From Elephas maximus indicus (lineage: Eukaryota > Chordata > Mammalia > Proboscidea > Elephantidae), in assembly GCF_024166365.1 (NCBI RefSeq), contig NC_064831.1, positions 26,278,768-26,342,767 of the forward strand: a DNA stretch of 64,000 bases, written 5' to 3'. This document shows, in pieces, positions 48,511 through 58,083 of the stretch (its first letter is position 1; every line of letters begins with the position of its first letter). The notes beneath the pieces were generated by a model. The model did no database searches. It worked only from the letters and a program-made list of their open reading frames with translations, and was not told where the DNA came from. The position numbers and the translations under genes are program-made.

Positions 48511-48850
48511 ATGGAAAGAATACACAGAGTCACAGTTCCAAAAGAAATGGTCGACTTTCAGTCATTTCATGAGGTGGTATATGATCAAGAACTGGTAGTA
48601 GTGAAGCAAGAAGTCCAAGCTACACTGAAGGCACTGGCGAAAAACAAGGCTCCAGGAGCTGACAGAATATCCACTGAGTTGTTTCAACAAACAGATGCAG
48701 CACTGTACATGCTCACTCCACCATGCAAAGAAATTTGGAAGCTAGCTACCTGGCCAACAGACTGCAAGAGATGCATGTTTGTGTCCATTCCAAAGAAAAG
48801 CGGTCCAACAGATTGTGGAAGTTATCAAATGTAAATCATAGTATTAGTAA
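48511..48850 (+). mobile_element. RTE fragment, sense, start of RT domain
   Basis: Translated sense pieces: EVQATLKALAKNKAPGADRIS, ELFQQTDAALYMLTPPCKEIW and SIPKKSGPTDCGSYQ, the region just before and at the start of the RTE reverse transcriptase. Truncated on both sides, no tail. Confidence 0.85.
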
Positions 48851-48937
48851 ATATGGCAAACAAACAAACAAAAAAACTCTATCTACTCTACAGTGAATGT
48901 GACATTCTATTCCCAGGAGATCCAGTGAGTTTATGAT

Positions 48938-49785
48938 GTTGTTGTTAGGTGCTGTTGGGTCAGTTCCAACTCATAGCGACCCTATGTACAACAGAACGAA
49001 ACAGTGCCCAGCTCTGGGCCTTTCTCATTGCTATGTTTGAGCCCACTGTTGCAGCCACAGTGTCAATCTGTCTCATTGAGGATCTTTGTCTTTTTCACTG
49101 ATCCTCTGCTTTACCAAGCACGATGTCTTTTTCCAGGGACTGATCCCTCCTGATAATATGTCCAGAGTACGTGAGACCAAGTCTTGCCACCCACCTTTCT
49201 AAGAAGTATTCTGGCTGTACTTCTTCCAGGACAGGTGTGTTCTTTCTTCTAGCAGTCCATGGTATATATTCATTATTCTTCACCAACAGCATAATTCAAG
49301 TTTCAGTTCTTTTGTCTTCCTTATTCATCGTCCAGCTTTAGCATGCACATGAGGCGACTGAAAATATCATGGCTTGGTTCAGGCACACCTTAGTCCTCAA
49401 AGTGACATCGTCGATTTTTGACACTTTAAAGAGGTCTTTTGTAGCAGATTTGTCCAATAAAATATGTCGTTTGATTTCTCGACGGCTGCTTCCATGGGTG
49501 TTGATTGTGGATCCAAGTAAAATGAAATCCTTGACAACTTCAGTATTTTCTCTGTTTATTGTGATTTTTTTATTGTTCCAGTTGTGAGGATTTTTGTTTT
49601 CTTAATGTTGAAGTGTAATCCATACTGAAGGCTGAAGTCTTTGATCCTCATCAGCAAGTGCTTCAAGTCTTCTTCACTTTCAGTAAGCGAGGTTGTGTCA
49701 TCTGCATGTCGTAGGCTGTTAATGAGTCTTCCTCTAATCCTGATGACCCTTCTTCTTCATATAACCCAGCTTCTTGGACTGTATG
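48938..49785 (-). mobile_element. RTE 3' part, antisense
   Basis: Antisense RTE from the tail ('gttgttgttaggtgctgttg') through the C-terminus into the RT palm. The catalytic YADD reads HADD here (codons near 49695-49710). It ends in the palm region near 49785. It lies tail-inward next to the sense fragment at 48511; the 90 bp between them is not RTE. Confidence 0.85.
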
Positions 49786-49994
49786 GATTACACGTTTTTT
49801 AAAAAGACACTGAGTTTTTGGTAATTTACTATGGCAACCCTAGAAAATCAATACAGAGCCCTTCACCAAGAACAAGTCAAGTTAGCACCAAAAATGCTCC
49901 TGTAAGGGCAGCCACGTAACATGAGACATGGCAGTTTTAAAAAGTATGAAGTAAAACTCTCAGCTTTGACAGACAAAGGGCTCCTCTAAGTCTA

Positions 49995-50096
49995 AGTTCA
50001 TTGCTGTTGAGTCGATTCTATCTCATAGTGACCCTAAAGAACAGAGTAGAATTGACCCATAGGGCTTCTAAGGAGTGGCTGGTAGATTCGAACTGC
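49995..50096 (-). repeat. 5'-truncated AfroSINE, antisense
   Basis: Antisense body 'attgctgttgagtcgattct' to 'gtagattcgaactgctt'; the head is missing. Confidence 0.85.
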
Positions 50097-50157
50097 TTGA
50101 ATAAGTATTATGAAAAAATACAACCCTGACACACAACTTTTCTGAGCTTAGTATTAA

Positions 50158-50320
50158 AACAAAACAAAACAAAAAAAGTCACTATCGAGTGGATTCTGAC
50201 TCATAGGGACCCTATAGGACAGAGTAGAGCTTCCCCACAGGGTTTCCAAGGAGCGACTGGTAGATTCAAACTGCAGACCTTTTGGTAGCACCCAAATGCA
50301 TAATCATCACACCACCAGTG
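50158..50320 (-). repeat. AfroSINE, antisense
   Basis: Antisense copy with an (AAAAC)n-type tail at the left ('aaaacaaaacaaaac') and a diverged head at the right ('acaccaccagtggc'). From 50321 to 51004 no gene or repeat is supported; a 50553-50870 stretch is slightly richer in CT. Confidence 0.87.
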
Positions 50321-51004
50321 GCTTTCAAATCAGCTATAGGCTGATGATCTCCAAATTCTTAGAACCCAGAAAACTACTCTACCTCAGAGTGGTATCCACA
50401 GCTGGGAACTGTTCTCCACACTTGGACGAACTCAGACATCCAAATCTAACATGTCCAGAAAAAATCTTTTGGTCATTTTCTCAAGTTCGTTCCTCCATGG
50501 TTTTCCATATGGTAGAGAATGGCTCTGGTGACCATGCTCTCATGGTAGCCTGAATTCTAGAAGTCACCTTTGATTCTCCATTCCCCTCATCCCATACATC
50601 TGATCCACTAGCAATTCTTGGCAGCTCAAGCTCCAAAGTACACCTCAAGCCTGCCCACTGTTCCCACCTGCACTACCACCATCACTCCTAACCCTGACCA
50701 CTGCAGAAGCATCCTGACCAGTCTTCTGTATGTGCTGTCTTCAAGTTATCCTGGGCTACAGTTAATTCCTGGGACTCATTCTTTCTCAAGACCATTGAAC
50801 AATAGAAGGAGAAGGGCATTTAGTTCTATGCTACCTCCTCCACTTGAGCTGCATGCCCCTTAGAAATCACTTTTCACTGTCCACTCTATAACGTCTCTAT
50901 TCCAATTTTCTCTCTTTGGCTGCACTGCTTTGATAGCGTGCATGCATGTGTGCTTCAGGGGTCATGTAGACAGATGCTTGGAGGAATTTTTCTTAGTACA
51001 ATCA

Positions 51005-51418
51005 TGGTTGTGTGCCATTAAGAGATTCTGTCTCATATCAACCCTCTATGAAACTTAGAACTGCCTCACAAGTTTTCCTAGGTTGCAGCCTTTATGGCGC
51101 AGCCCTGGTGGCACTGTGGTTAAGAGCTCAGCTGCTAACCAAAGGGTGGACAGGTCGAATCCACCAGTTGCTTCTTGGCAGTAAGACATGGCAGTCTGCT
51201 TCTGTAAAGACTTATAGCCTTAGAAACCCTATGGGGCAGTTCTACTCTGCCCTGTAGGGTCACTATGAGTCGGAACGGATTCAACAGCAACTGGTTTGGG
51301 ATTTTGCTTGGTTAGAATCTTTATGGGAGCCCATCTCCAGATCTTTTCAACCCCTGAGCTGGTGGGTTCCAACAGCCCACCTTTCAGTTAGCCAAGCGCT
51401 TAACCATTGCACCTCCAA
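51005..51418 (-). repeat. Old long-variant AfroSINE, antisense, split by a younger SINE
   Basis: Left part 51005-51098 ('gccattaagagattctgtct', 'cttagaactgcctcacaagt') and right part 51307-51418 ('gagctggtgggttccaacag', 'caagcgcttaaccattgcac') are one element. The 'ctttatgg' at the break (about 51090) is repeated at about 51318 as the insertion's target duplication. Confidence 0.75.
51099..51306 (+). repeat. Long-variant AfroSINE, sense, nested in the older one
   Basis: Sense copy with head 'gcagccctggtggcactgtg', an extra middle segment ('ggcagtctgcttctgtaaag') and tail 'gcaactggtttgggattttg'. The extra segment marks the long subfamily. Confidence 0.85.
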
Positions 51419-51419
51419 T

Positions 51420-53650
51420 ACTTAACTCTGCACCCGAGAGGGCCCTCTCCTGACGTCTCCCGTCTCCTCACCCGGCACACCTTGGCGTTGTCCTTGCTTC
51501 TAGACCCCACCCTCCCCTCTGGAGGCCCAACCCCACCACGCCCGCCCCCGACCCGGGCCGCTGGGCGGGGCCAGCAGCCATGTTCCCCGCCGTCCAGCCA
51601 GTTACTCCTGGAAGTGCTGGGACGGGTGCTGAGGGGCCCGGGCCGGATGGCGCGCCTTAGAGAGGGTGGTGGTCGTGCTGCTTTCCGTGCTGTGTTTTCT
51701 GAAAGTTATGAAACTCCGGCAGCTGGATGGAGGGACCCGCTCCCAGACTGAACAAGCCCGGCCCCTCGAAGGTGTGGAGGGAAGGCGCCAGGAGGGCGGT
51801 TCCCAGTCCCAGCATCCCGGGGGCTCCAGAGGTTGGAGAGTCCGGACGTTGGGTTAGCAGCTTGCATCGCCCCCTCCAGCGTACCCCGTCCCGAGTGATC
51901 CCCAGGGGGCGGACGCGGCGCGGGGGCGGGCGGACGCAGCCAGTCTAAGGGCTGCGAGAGGGAGCCTCTGGCCCAGGAGACACAGCTGGTCTGCGAAATT
52001 TGCATCCCCATGGATTTGCGGTGGGGGGGGTCCAGCCGCGGGATCCAGCTGCGGAGTGCCCTCGGGCCTAGGGGCTTGAAGGGCTTGGGGAGAAAGGCCG
52101 TGTCCAGGGCTGTGCCAAGGTCCCTACTCTGCCCGGGGCGGGTTTGCGGGCCAAGCTGGGGAATGGGCGCCTGCCCCTCCCGCCCCCCACCTGCTCCCTC
52201 TGCCAGGGCGGGAACCAAGGCCCAGAGTTTGCCCGGGGGCGGTGAGATTCCAGACTGAGGGCGGGGCACTCGCCCCCATTCGTCGTCCCACCCCCACCAG
52301 ACTCCGTCGGGTGCCAGGGACAGGGGAGAGAGGGATCCCCCGCCCAAGGCCCTGCTGCCCCTTACTGTTTTGGGCACCCCGCACCCTCGCCCGCGCCCCG
52401 CTGGTCTACTCTCGGGGCTGGGGCGTCGGCGCGGCCCGGGCCCCGTCTGGAAAGGAAGGGGTCCTGGGAATCTGTGGAGCAGCGCGGGGATCCTACTCCT
52501 TGTGGAAGCAGCGATTCAGTGTCTGTTAACAGTGTGTATGCTGGGTCCCGCTCCCCCTCTGGGTGGCGGGGGTGGGGGTAGCAGGAAGGGGTCCTGAGCA
52601 ACCATGTTGTTTGTTAACTTAAACGTTTGTGCGGCGCTGTGTACTGGTCGCTGTGGACGCGGTCTCTGGTGCTGAGGGGATTTGAGGGTTCCTCAAACTG
52701 GCGGGAGTTGGAGCCTCTACCATGGTGGCAATGGGTTTAGTGAGTTACCCTGGTTGCGTAGTGGTTAAGTGCTAAGGCTGCTAGCCAAAAGGTTGGCAGT
52801 TTGAATCCACCAGGCGCTCCTTGGAAACTCTGTGGGGCAGTTCTACTCTGTCCTATAGCGTCGCTATGAGTCAGAATTGACTCGATGGCAACAGGTGTGG
52901 GTTTTTTTTTTTTTTAGGTTGGAGGAGATTAGGTGTCTCTCGGGCTGACATTTGAAGGTCTGGAGCTGGCCGTTTATGAGGGTTTATAAGGGTTTTAAGC
53001 GCTCCGGCCATGGGCACCAACCCGATCTTCCAGCCCCTGCGGACGGACCGCCCCCCCCCGGGGGGGATTGGCTTCTCTGGGACCCCGAGCCCAGAGGGCG
53101 GTGAGAAGCTGACAAACGTGAGTGATGCCCTGCAGGCTCCAGTCGGCGGGGCAGCCCTGCTCACATGGTCTCAATACGGGCAGTCGGCTTCGTGCCTGGG
53201 AGGTGGTTTCCGAATGTTCCCTCGTGTCCCCCCACCCCGTGTGGGGCGACAACTCTCCCCTGGGCGGGGACCTAGTAGAGGCCTGCAGGGCATCAGGGTA
53301 TGGAGGGGCAGAGCTTGGGCGGGGAGGGCGCGGCCCTGCAGGTTCTTGTACGTGACCACGGCAGGGGGGTGCGGGTCGTGAAGGCTGGGCCTGGTCGAGG
53401 ACCCACTGGGTCGCGCAGAAGGAGTGGGTTAGGATAATCATAGCATTAATGGGAGTATTGAGAGAGCGCCCTGGGGCGTTGGGTCCCTCGGTAAGAAAGG
53501 CTTCTGCTGTCGCCCCTGGAGCGGTACCCAGGTCCGTCCCAGCTTAGGTCCAGGAGGTTCCCATGCTCGGAGGGCCTGGTGGGCAGAACAGAACCGGCGG
53601 TGCGCGCGCCCTCTCGCGGCCTTGCGCCCAGTCGCTGAAGTTAAGTTCAG
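51420..53650. promoter_or_regulatory. CpG island / GC-rich block
   Basis: About 2.2 kb of dense CpG, unlike any other part of the window: GC boxes such as 'gggcggggcc' (51561-51570), 'gacgcggcgcgggggcggg' near 51913, and many CCGG/GCGC sites. Overlapping long open frames on both strands are a GC-content effect. Possible readings are the promoter/first exon of an unseen gene, or a subtelomeric CpG island, since TTAGGG-type DNA starts 200 bp to the right. 'gggccggatggcgcgcctta' near 51640 offers an ATG, but no recognised exon follows. An AfroSINE sits at 52745-52914. 53651-53849 is ordinary sequence. Confidence 0.75.
52745..52914 (+). repeat. AfroSINE inside the CpG island, sense
   Basis: Sense copy, head 'accctggttgcgtagtggtt', tail 'gcaacaggtgtgggttt' with a T-run. 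The CpG island continues on both sides, so the SINE came later. Confidence 0.92.
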
Positions 53651-53849
53651 TGTCAGGCGATTCTAAGCCATGGTTTTGGAACTGAATAGTGAAGCAGAGC
53701 AAATGATGCAGTGCCTTGATGGGACCGGTGGAGACAACAAGAAGCAAAGCACAGCTCAAACTTCAAAATTCCACTGAGTGTTAGTAGGATTTGGAGGGAG
53801 AAAATAGACGGAGAGTCGAGAGGCCCAGAGATGCAGAAGCGTTACAGGA

Positions 53850-54029
53850 TTAGGGTTAGGGGTTAGGGTTTGGTGTTAGGGGTTCAGGTTTGGGGGTTAG
53901 AGGTTTGGGAGTTAGGTTGAGGGGTATAGGTTTTAGGGGGTTGGGGGTTGGGGTTAGGGCTGGGGTTACTAGGTTAGGGCACAAGTGGTTTAGGGTTATG
54001 GTTAGGGTTAGAGTGAGGCTGAGGTTGAT
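53850..54029 (+). repeat. Degenerate telomere-type repeat, block 1
   Basis: Starts 'ttagggttaggggttagggt' and continues with variants (TTTGGGG, TTAGAGG, TTTAGGG) up to about 54029. The + strand is the G-rich strand. Open frames on the C-strand here (Pro/Asn/Leu repeats) are repeat shadows, not genes. Confidence 0.9.
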
Positions 54030-54607
54030 TCCCCAGTCTTGTGTACTGTCTCTTCCTTCACCAGAGTTACCACATATCTGTTGTTTGGTTGGAAACCCTG
54101 ATGGCAAAGTGGTTAAGAGCCACCAGTGCTAACCAAAGGTCTGCAGTTCGAATCCACCAGGCGCTGCTTGGAAACTCTATGGGGCAGTTCTAATCTGTCC
54201 TATAGGGTCGCTGTGAGCTGGAATCGACTCGACGGCAGTGGGTTTGGTTTTTTTGGTTATTGTTTAGTTAGCTTTTCTCTACCCACTCTTCTTCTCCCTG
54301 GTGAACATCAAGGATTGTTTCTGTGTGTAAATGTTTTCATGAGTTTTTATGATAGTGGTCTCTTACTGTATATGTCGTTTTGTGATTGACTTAGTATGAT
54401 GCGCTCCAGATTCATCCATGGTGTGAGGTGTTTCGGAGATTCATCATTGGTCTTTATAGTCGTGTAGTGTTCCACTGTGTGTATGTACCGTAGTTTGTTT
54501 ATCCATTCCTCTGTGGATGAGCACTTAGGTTGTTTCTATCTTTTTGCTACTGTGAATAATGTCGCAGTGAACACAGGTGTGCATATGTCTATTCCTATGA
54601 CTGCTCA
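54030..54607 (-). mobile_element. L1 3' UTR/ORF2-end fragment between the telomere-type blocks, antisense
   Basis: Antisense L1 starts abruptly ('ccccagtcttgtgtactgtc') with no poly(A) and ends abruptly in the end of ORF2 ('tctattcctatgactgctca'), closest to copy A. An AfroSINE interrupts it at 54090-54261. Both ends being blunt points to recombination or deletion rather than a simple insertion. Confidence 0.75.
54090..54261 (+). repeat. AfroSINE inside the L1 fragment, sense
   Basis: Sense copy near consensus ('ctggaatcgactcgacggca'). Imperfect duplication 'tgttgtttggtt' (left) and 'tattgtttagtt' (right) marks its insertion into the L1 fragment. Confidence 0.9.
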
Positions 54608-54608
54608 T

Positions 54609-54655
54609 GGAAACCCTGGTGACTAGTGGTTAAGTGCTATGGCTGCTAACAAAAA
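54609..54655 (+). repeat. AfroSINE head stub fused to telomere-type repeat
   Basis: Only the first ~47 bp of a sense SINE ('ggaaaccctggtgactagtg' to 'ggctgctaac'), then directly 'agttagggttaggg'. SINEs normally lose their 5' end, so loss of the 3' end points to a break at this junction. Confidence 0.85.
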
Positions 54656-54656
54656 G

Positions 54657-56272
54657 AGTTAGGGTTAGGGATTAGGGGGTTAGGGTTTTGGGGTTAGGTA
54701 TGTTAGGGTTAGGGTTGTTAGAGTTAGGGTTGTTAGGGTTTGGGGTTGGGGTTTGGGGTTTGCGGGTTAGAGTTTAGGGTTAGGGTTTTTGGGTTGGGGT
54801 TAGGGGTTAGGTGTTAGGGTTAGGTTTAGGGTTTGGGGTTAGAGTTTGGAGTTACAGGTTAAGTGTTGGGGTTGCAGTTTGGGGTTTAGGGCTTTGTTGG
54901 TTTAGGGTTTTGGGGTTTAGCCGTTAGGGTTTGGGTTAGGTTTTAGGGGTTAGGTTTTAAGTTTAGGGTTGGTGTTGGTGTTGGGTTTGTTTGGGATATG
55001 TGGTTTGTGGTTACAGGGTGGGTGTTAGAGGGTTGGGGGTTAGAGACTGAGGGAGTTAGAGGGTGAGGGGTTAGATGGTGAGGGGGTTAGAGGTTGAGAA
55101 GATTATAAGAGTGAGGGAGTGAGAAGGTGAGGGTGTGAGGGGTGAAGGTTAGGGTTTAGGGTTAGAGGGTTTAGGCTTAGGGTTCAGAGGCTTCGGGTTA
55201 GGGGTTAGGGGGTTAGTGTTTCGGGGTTCAGAGGTTGGGGTTGGTGTTGTGGTTAGGGTTAGAGGGTTAGGGTTAGAGGGTTAGGGTTATAGGTTTAGGG
55301 TTAGAGGATTAGGGGTATGGTTTAGAGGTTTAGAGTTGGGGTAGGGTTTAGGGGTTCAGGTTTAGGGGTTTGGGATGGGTTTGGGATGGGGTAAGGTTTT
55401 AGGGTTTAGGGTTAGAGGGTTAGGTTTAGGGCTTAGGGCTTAGAGCCTAGGGTTTAGGGTTTAAGGCTTAGGGTTTAAGGCTTAGAGTGAGGGTTAGGGC
55501 TGGGGGCTGGGGTTAAGGTTTAGGGTTAGGGTATTAGGGTTAGAGGGTTAGATGGTTTAGGGTTTAAGGTTAGGGGTTGGGGTTAAGGGTGTTAGTGTTT
55601 AGGGTTTGGTTATTTAGGGTGTTATGGTTAAATGTGTTAGGGCTAAGGGATTTAGGGTTTTGCGTGTTAGGGTTTTAAGTGTTATGGTTTAGTGTTTAGT
55701 GTTAGGGTTAGGCTTAGGCTCATTCTTAGGTTTAGGGTAGGGATTTGAGGTTTAGGGTTTGGGGTTGGGTTTGGAGGTTGGGGTTAGGTTTAGAGCTAGG
55801 GTTAGAGGGTTAAAGTTAGAGGGTTAGAGTTAGAGGGTTAGGGTTTCAGGTTAGCATTAGAGGGTTAGGGTTCGAGGGTTAGGGCTAGAATAGGGTTAGG
55901 GTCGTTAGGGTTAGGGTGGTTAGATTAGGGTGGTTGGGGTTAGGGTTAGGTGTTAGGGTTTAGGGTTTACGGTTAGGTTTAGGGTTTGGGCTTTGTGTTT
56001 AGGGTTTGGGGCTTAGAGTATAGGGTTTAGAGTGTAGGGTTTTGGTGTGTAGTGTTTTGTGGTGTAGGTGTTTAGGTTGTAGGGCTTAGGGTATAGGGGT
56101 TAGGGTTTGGGGCTTGGGTTTGGGTTTGGGTTAGGGTTAGAGTTTAGGGCCTTGGGGGTTAGGATCTAAGGGCTTAGGGTCTTAGGGGCTTTGGGGCTTA
56201 GGGCTTAGGGGCTAGAGTTAGAGGGTAGGGTTAGAGGGCTAAGGTCAGAGGGCCAGAGGGCCAGGGTTACAG
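54657..56272 (+). repeat. Degenerate telomere-type repeat, block 2
   Basis: About 1.6 kb of TTAGGG-related sequence on the + strand. Perfect hexamers occur in short runs ('ttagggttaggg'), mixed with TTTAGGG, TTAGAGGG, TTGGGG and other variants; the last part shifts to 'gggcttagggcttaggggc'. Local higher-order units are visible, such as 'agagggttagggtt' repeats near 55258-55310 and 55800-55880, and 'gaggggttagatggtgaggg' near 55060-55090. It resembles variant-rich proximal telomere or an old interstitial telomeric tract. Confidence 0.9.
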
Positions 56273-56273
56273 T

Positions 56274-57083
56274 TTGATTCCTGGCTGGCAATTTTTTTTC
56301 CTTCAATATTTTATATAAGTCATCCCATTGCCTTCTTGCCTCCATGATTTCTGCTGAGTAGTCCAAGTTTATTATTATTTACTCTCCTTTGTTGGTGACT
56401 TCCTTTATCCCTAGCCTCTCTTAAAATTCTCTTTATATTTGCTTTTGGCAAGTTTGATTATTATATGTCTTGGTCACTGTCTTTTGAGATCTACCTTATG
56501 TGGAATTCGATGAGCATCTTTCATGATATCAGGGAAGTTTTCTGCCAACAAATCTTCAACAGTTCCCTCTGTATTTTCTGTTAGCCCTCCCTGTTCTGGT
56601 ACTCCAATCACTCAGTTATTTCTCTTGATAAAGTCCCACATGATTCTTTGGGTTTCTTCATTTTTTAAAATTCTTTTATCTGGTTTTTCTTCAAATATAT
56701 TGGTCCCAAGTGTCTTATCTTCAATCTCAGTAATTCTGCCTTCCAGTTCTTCAATTGTGCTCTTCTTTCTATTGAGTTTTCTAATTCTGTAATTTTATTG
56801 TTGATCTTCTGAATTTCTGATTGCGGTCTCTCTATGGTTTCTTGCAGCTTATTAAATTTTTAATTATGTTCTTGAGTAACCTTTTTAATTTCTTCAGCTG
56901 TTTTATCTGTGTGTTCCTTGGCTTGTTCTGCATTTTGCCTCGTTTCCTTTCTGATGTCTTTAAGAGTTCTGCATATTAATCTTTTGTATTCTGCATCTGG
57001 TAATTCCAGAATTGCACCTTCATCCAGAAGATTCCTTGAGTCTTTGTTCTGAGAGTTTGTTGAAGCAATCATGGGTCAGCTTC
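56274..57083 (-). mobile_element. L1 ORF1 fragment, antisense
   Basis: Antisense ORF1 region corresponding to copy C from about 62480 to 63310. The minus strand gives the N-terminal MIASTNSQNKDSRN and AEEIKKVTQEHN segments of ORF1p, the coiled-coil RNA-binding protein of L1. Broken by frameshifts. It begins right where the telomere-type repeat ends and stops at 57083, where the poly(A) of copy C begins, so copy C appears inserted into it. Confidence 0.8.
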
Positions 57084-58083
57084 TTTTTTTTTTATTTTAA
57101 TAATTTTTAATATGTTTTAAGTGAAAGTTTACAAATCAAGCCAATCTCTCACATAAAAACTTACACACAACTTGCTACACATTCCCAATTACTTTCACCC
57201 CAATGGGACAGCCCACTCCGTCCTTCCACTCTTTCTTTTTGTGACCATTTTGCCAATTTCAAAGCCCCTCTACCCACCCATCTTCCTTCCAGGCAGGATA
57301 TACCAACATTGTCTCAAATGTCCACCCAGACCGAGTAGCTCAGGCCTCACCAGCATCCCTCTCCAACCCATTGTCTAGTCCAATCCATGTCTGATGAACT
57401 GGCTTTGGGGATGGTTCCTGTAGTGGGTAAACAGAAGGTGATCACCGGGGTCCTTCCAGTCTCAGTCAGACCATTAAGTCTGGTCTTTTTATGAGAATTT
57501 GGGGTCTGCATCCCACTGTTCTCCTGCTCCCTCAAGGGATCTCTGTTATGTTCCCTGTCAGAGCAGTCATTGGTTGTGGCTCGGCACTATCTAGTTCTTC
57601 TGGTCTCAGGATGATGTAGTCTCGTTCATGTAGTCCTTTCTGTCTCTTGGGCTCCTTAGTATCTTATGTTCTTGGTGTTCTGCATTCTCCCTTGATCCAG
57701 GTGGGTTGAGACTCATTGATGCATTTGAGATGGCTGCTTGTTAGCATTTAAGATCCCAGATGCCACTCTTCAAAGTGGGCTGCAGAATGTTTTCTTAATA
57801 GATTTTATTATGCCAGTTGACTTAGATGTCCCCTGAAACCATGGTCCCCAAACCCCTGCATCTGCTTTGCTGACCTTCGAAGCATTCAGTTTATTCAGGA
57901 AACTGCTTTGCTTTGGTTTAGTCCAGTTTGCTGACCTCCACTGTGTTGAGTGTTGTCCTTCCCTTCACCCAGAGAAGTTCTTGTCTATCTCTTTAGTAAA
58001 TACCCCTCTCCTACCCCCTCCCTCCCCCCTCTCGTAACAACAAAGGAATGTGTTCTTCTCAGTTTAAACTATTTCTCAAGATC

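Noticed and set aside
51640..51760. First exon of a type II membrane protein in the CpG island
   Set aside because: One frame reads VVVLLSVLCFLKVMKL, but it needs a GTG start or a frameshift from the nearby ATG, and I see no matching family or clear splice donor. Kept only as a possibility.
51706..52384. Long overlapping open frames on both strands (up to 223 codons)
   Set aside because: All lie in the CpG-rich block, where stop codons are rare in every frame. The predicted peptides are low-complexity Pro/Gly/Arg-rich, with no domain, and conflict with each other.
53856..54132. Open frames with Pro/Asn/Leu or Gly/Val/Arg repeats
   Set aside because: They are translations of the TTAGGG-type repeat and its complement.
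54657..56272. True chromosome end
   Set aside because: The repeat is degenerate and more than 7 kb of LINE sequence follows it on the distal side.
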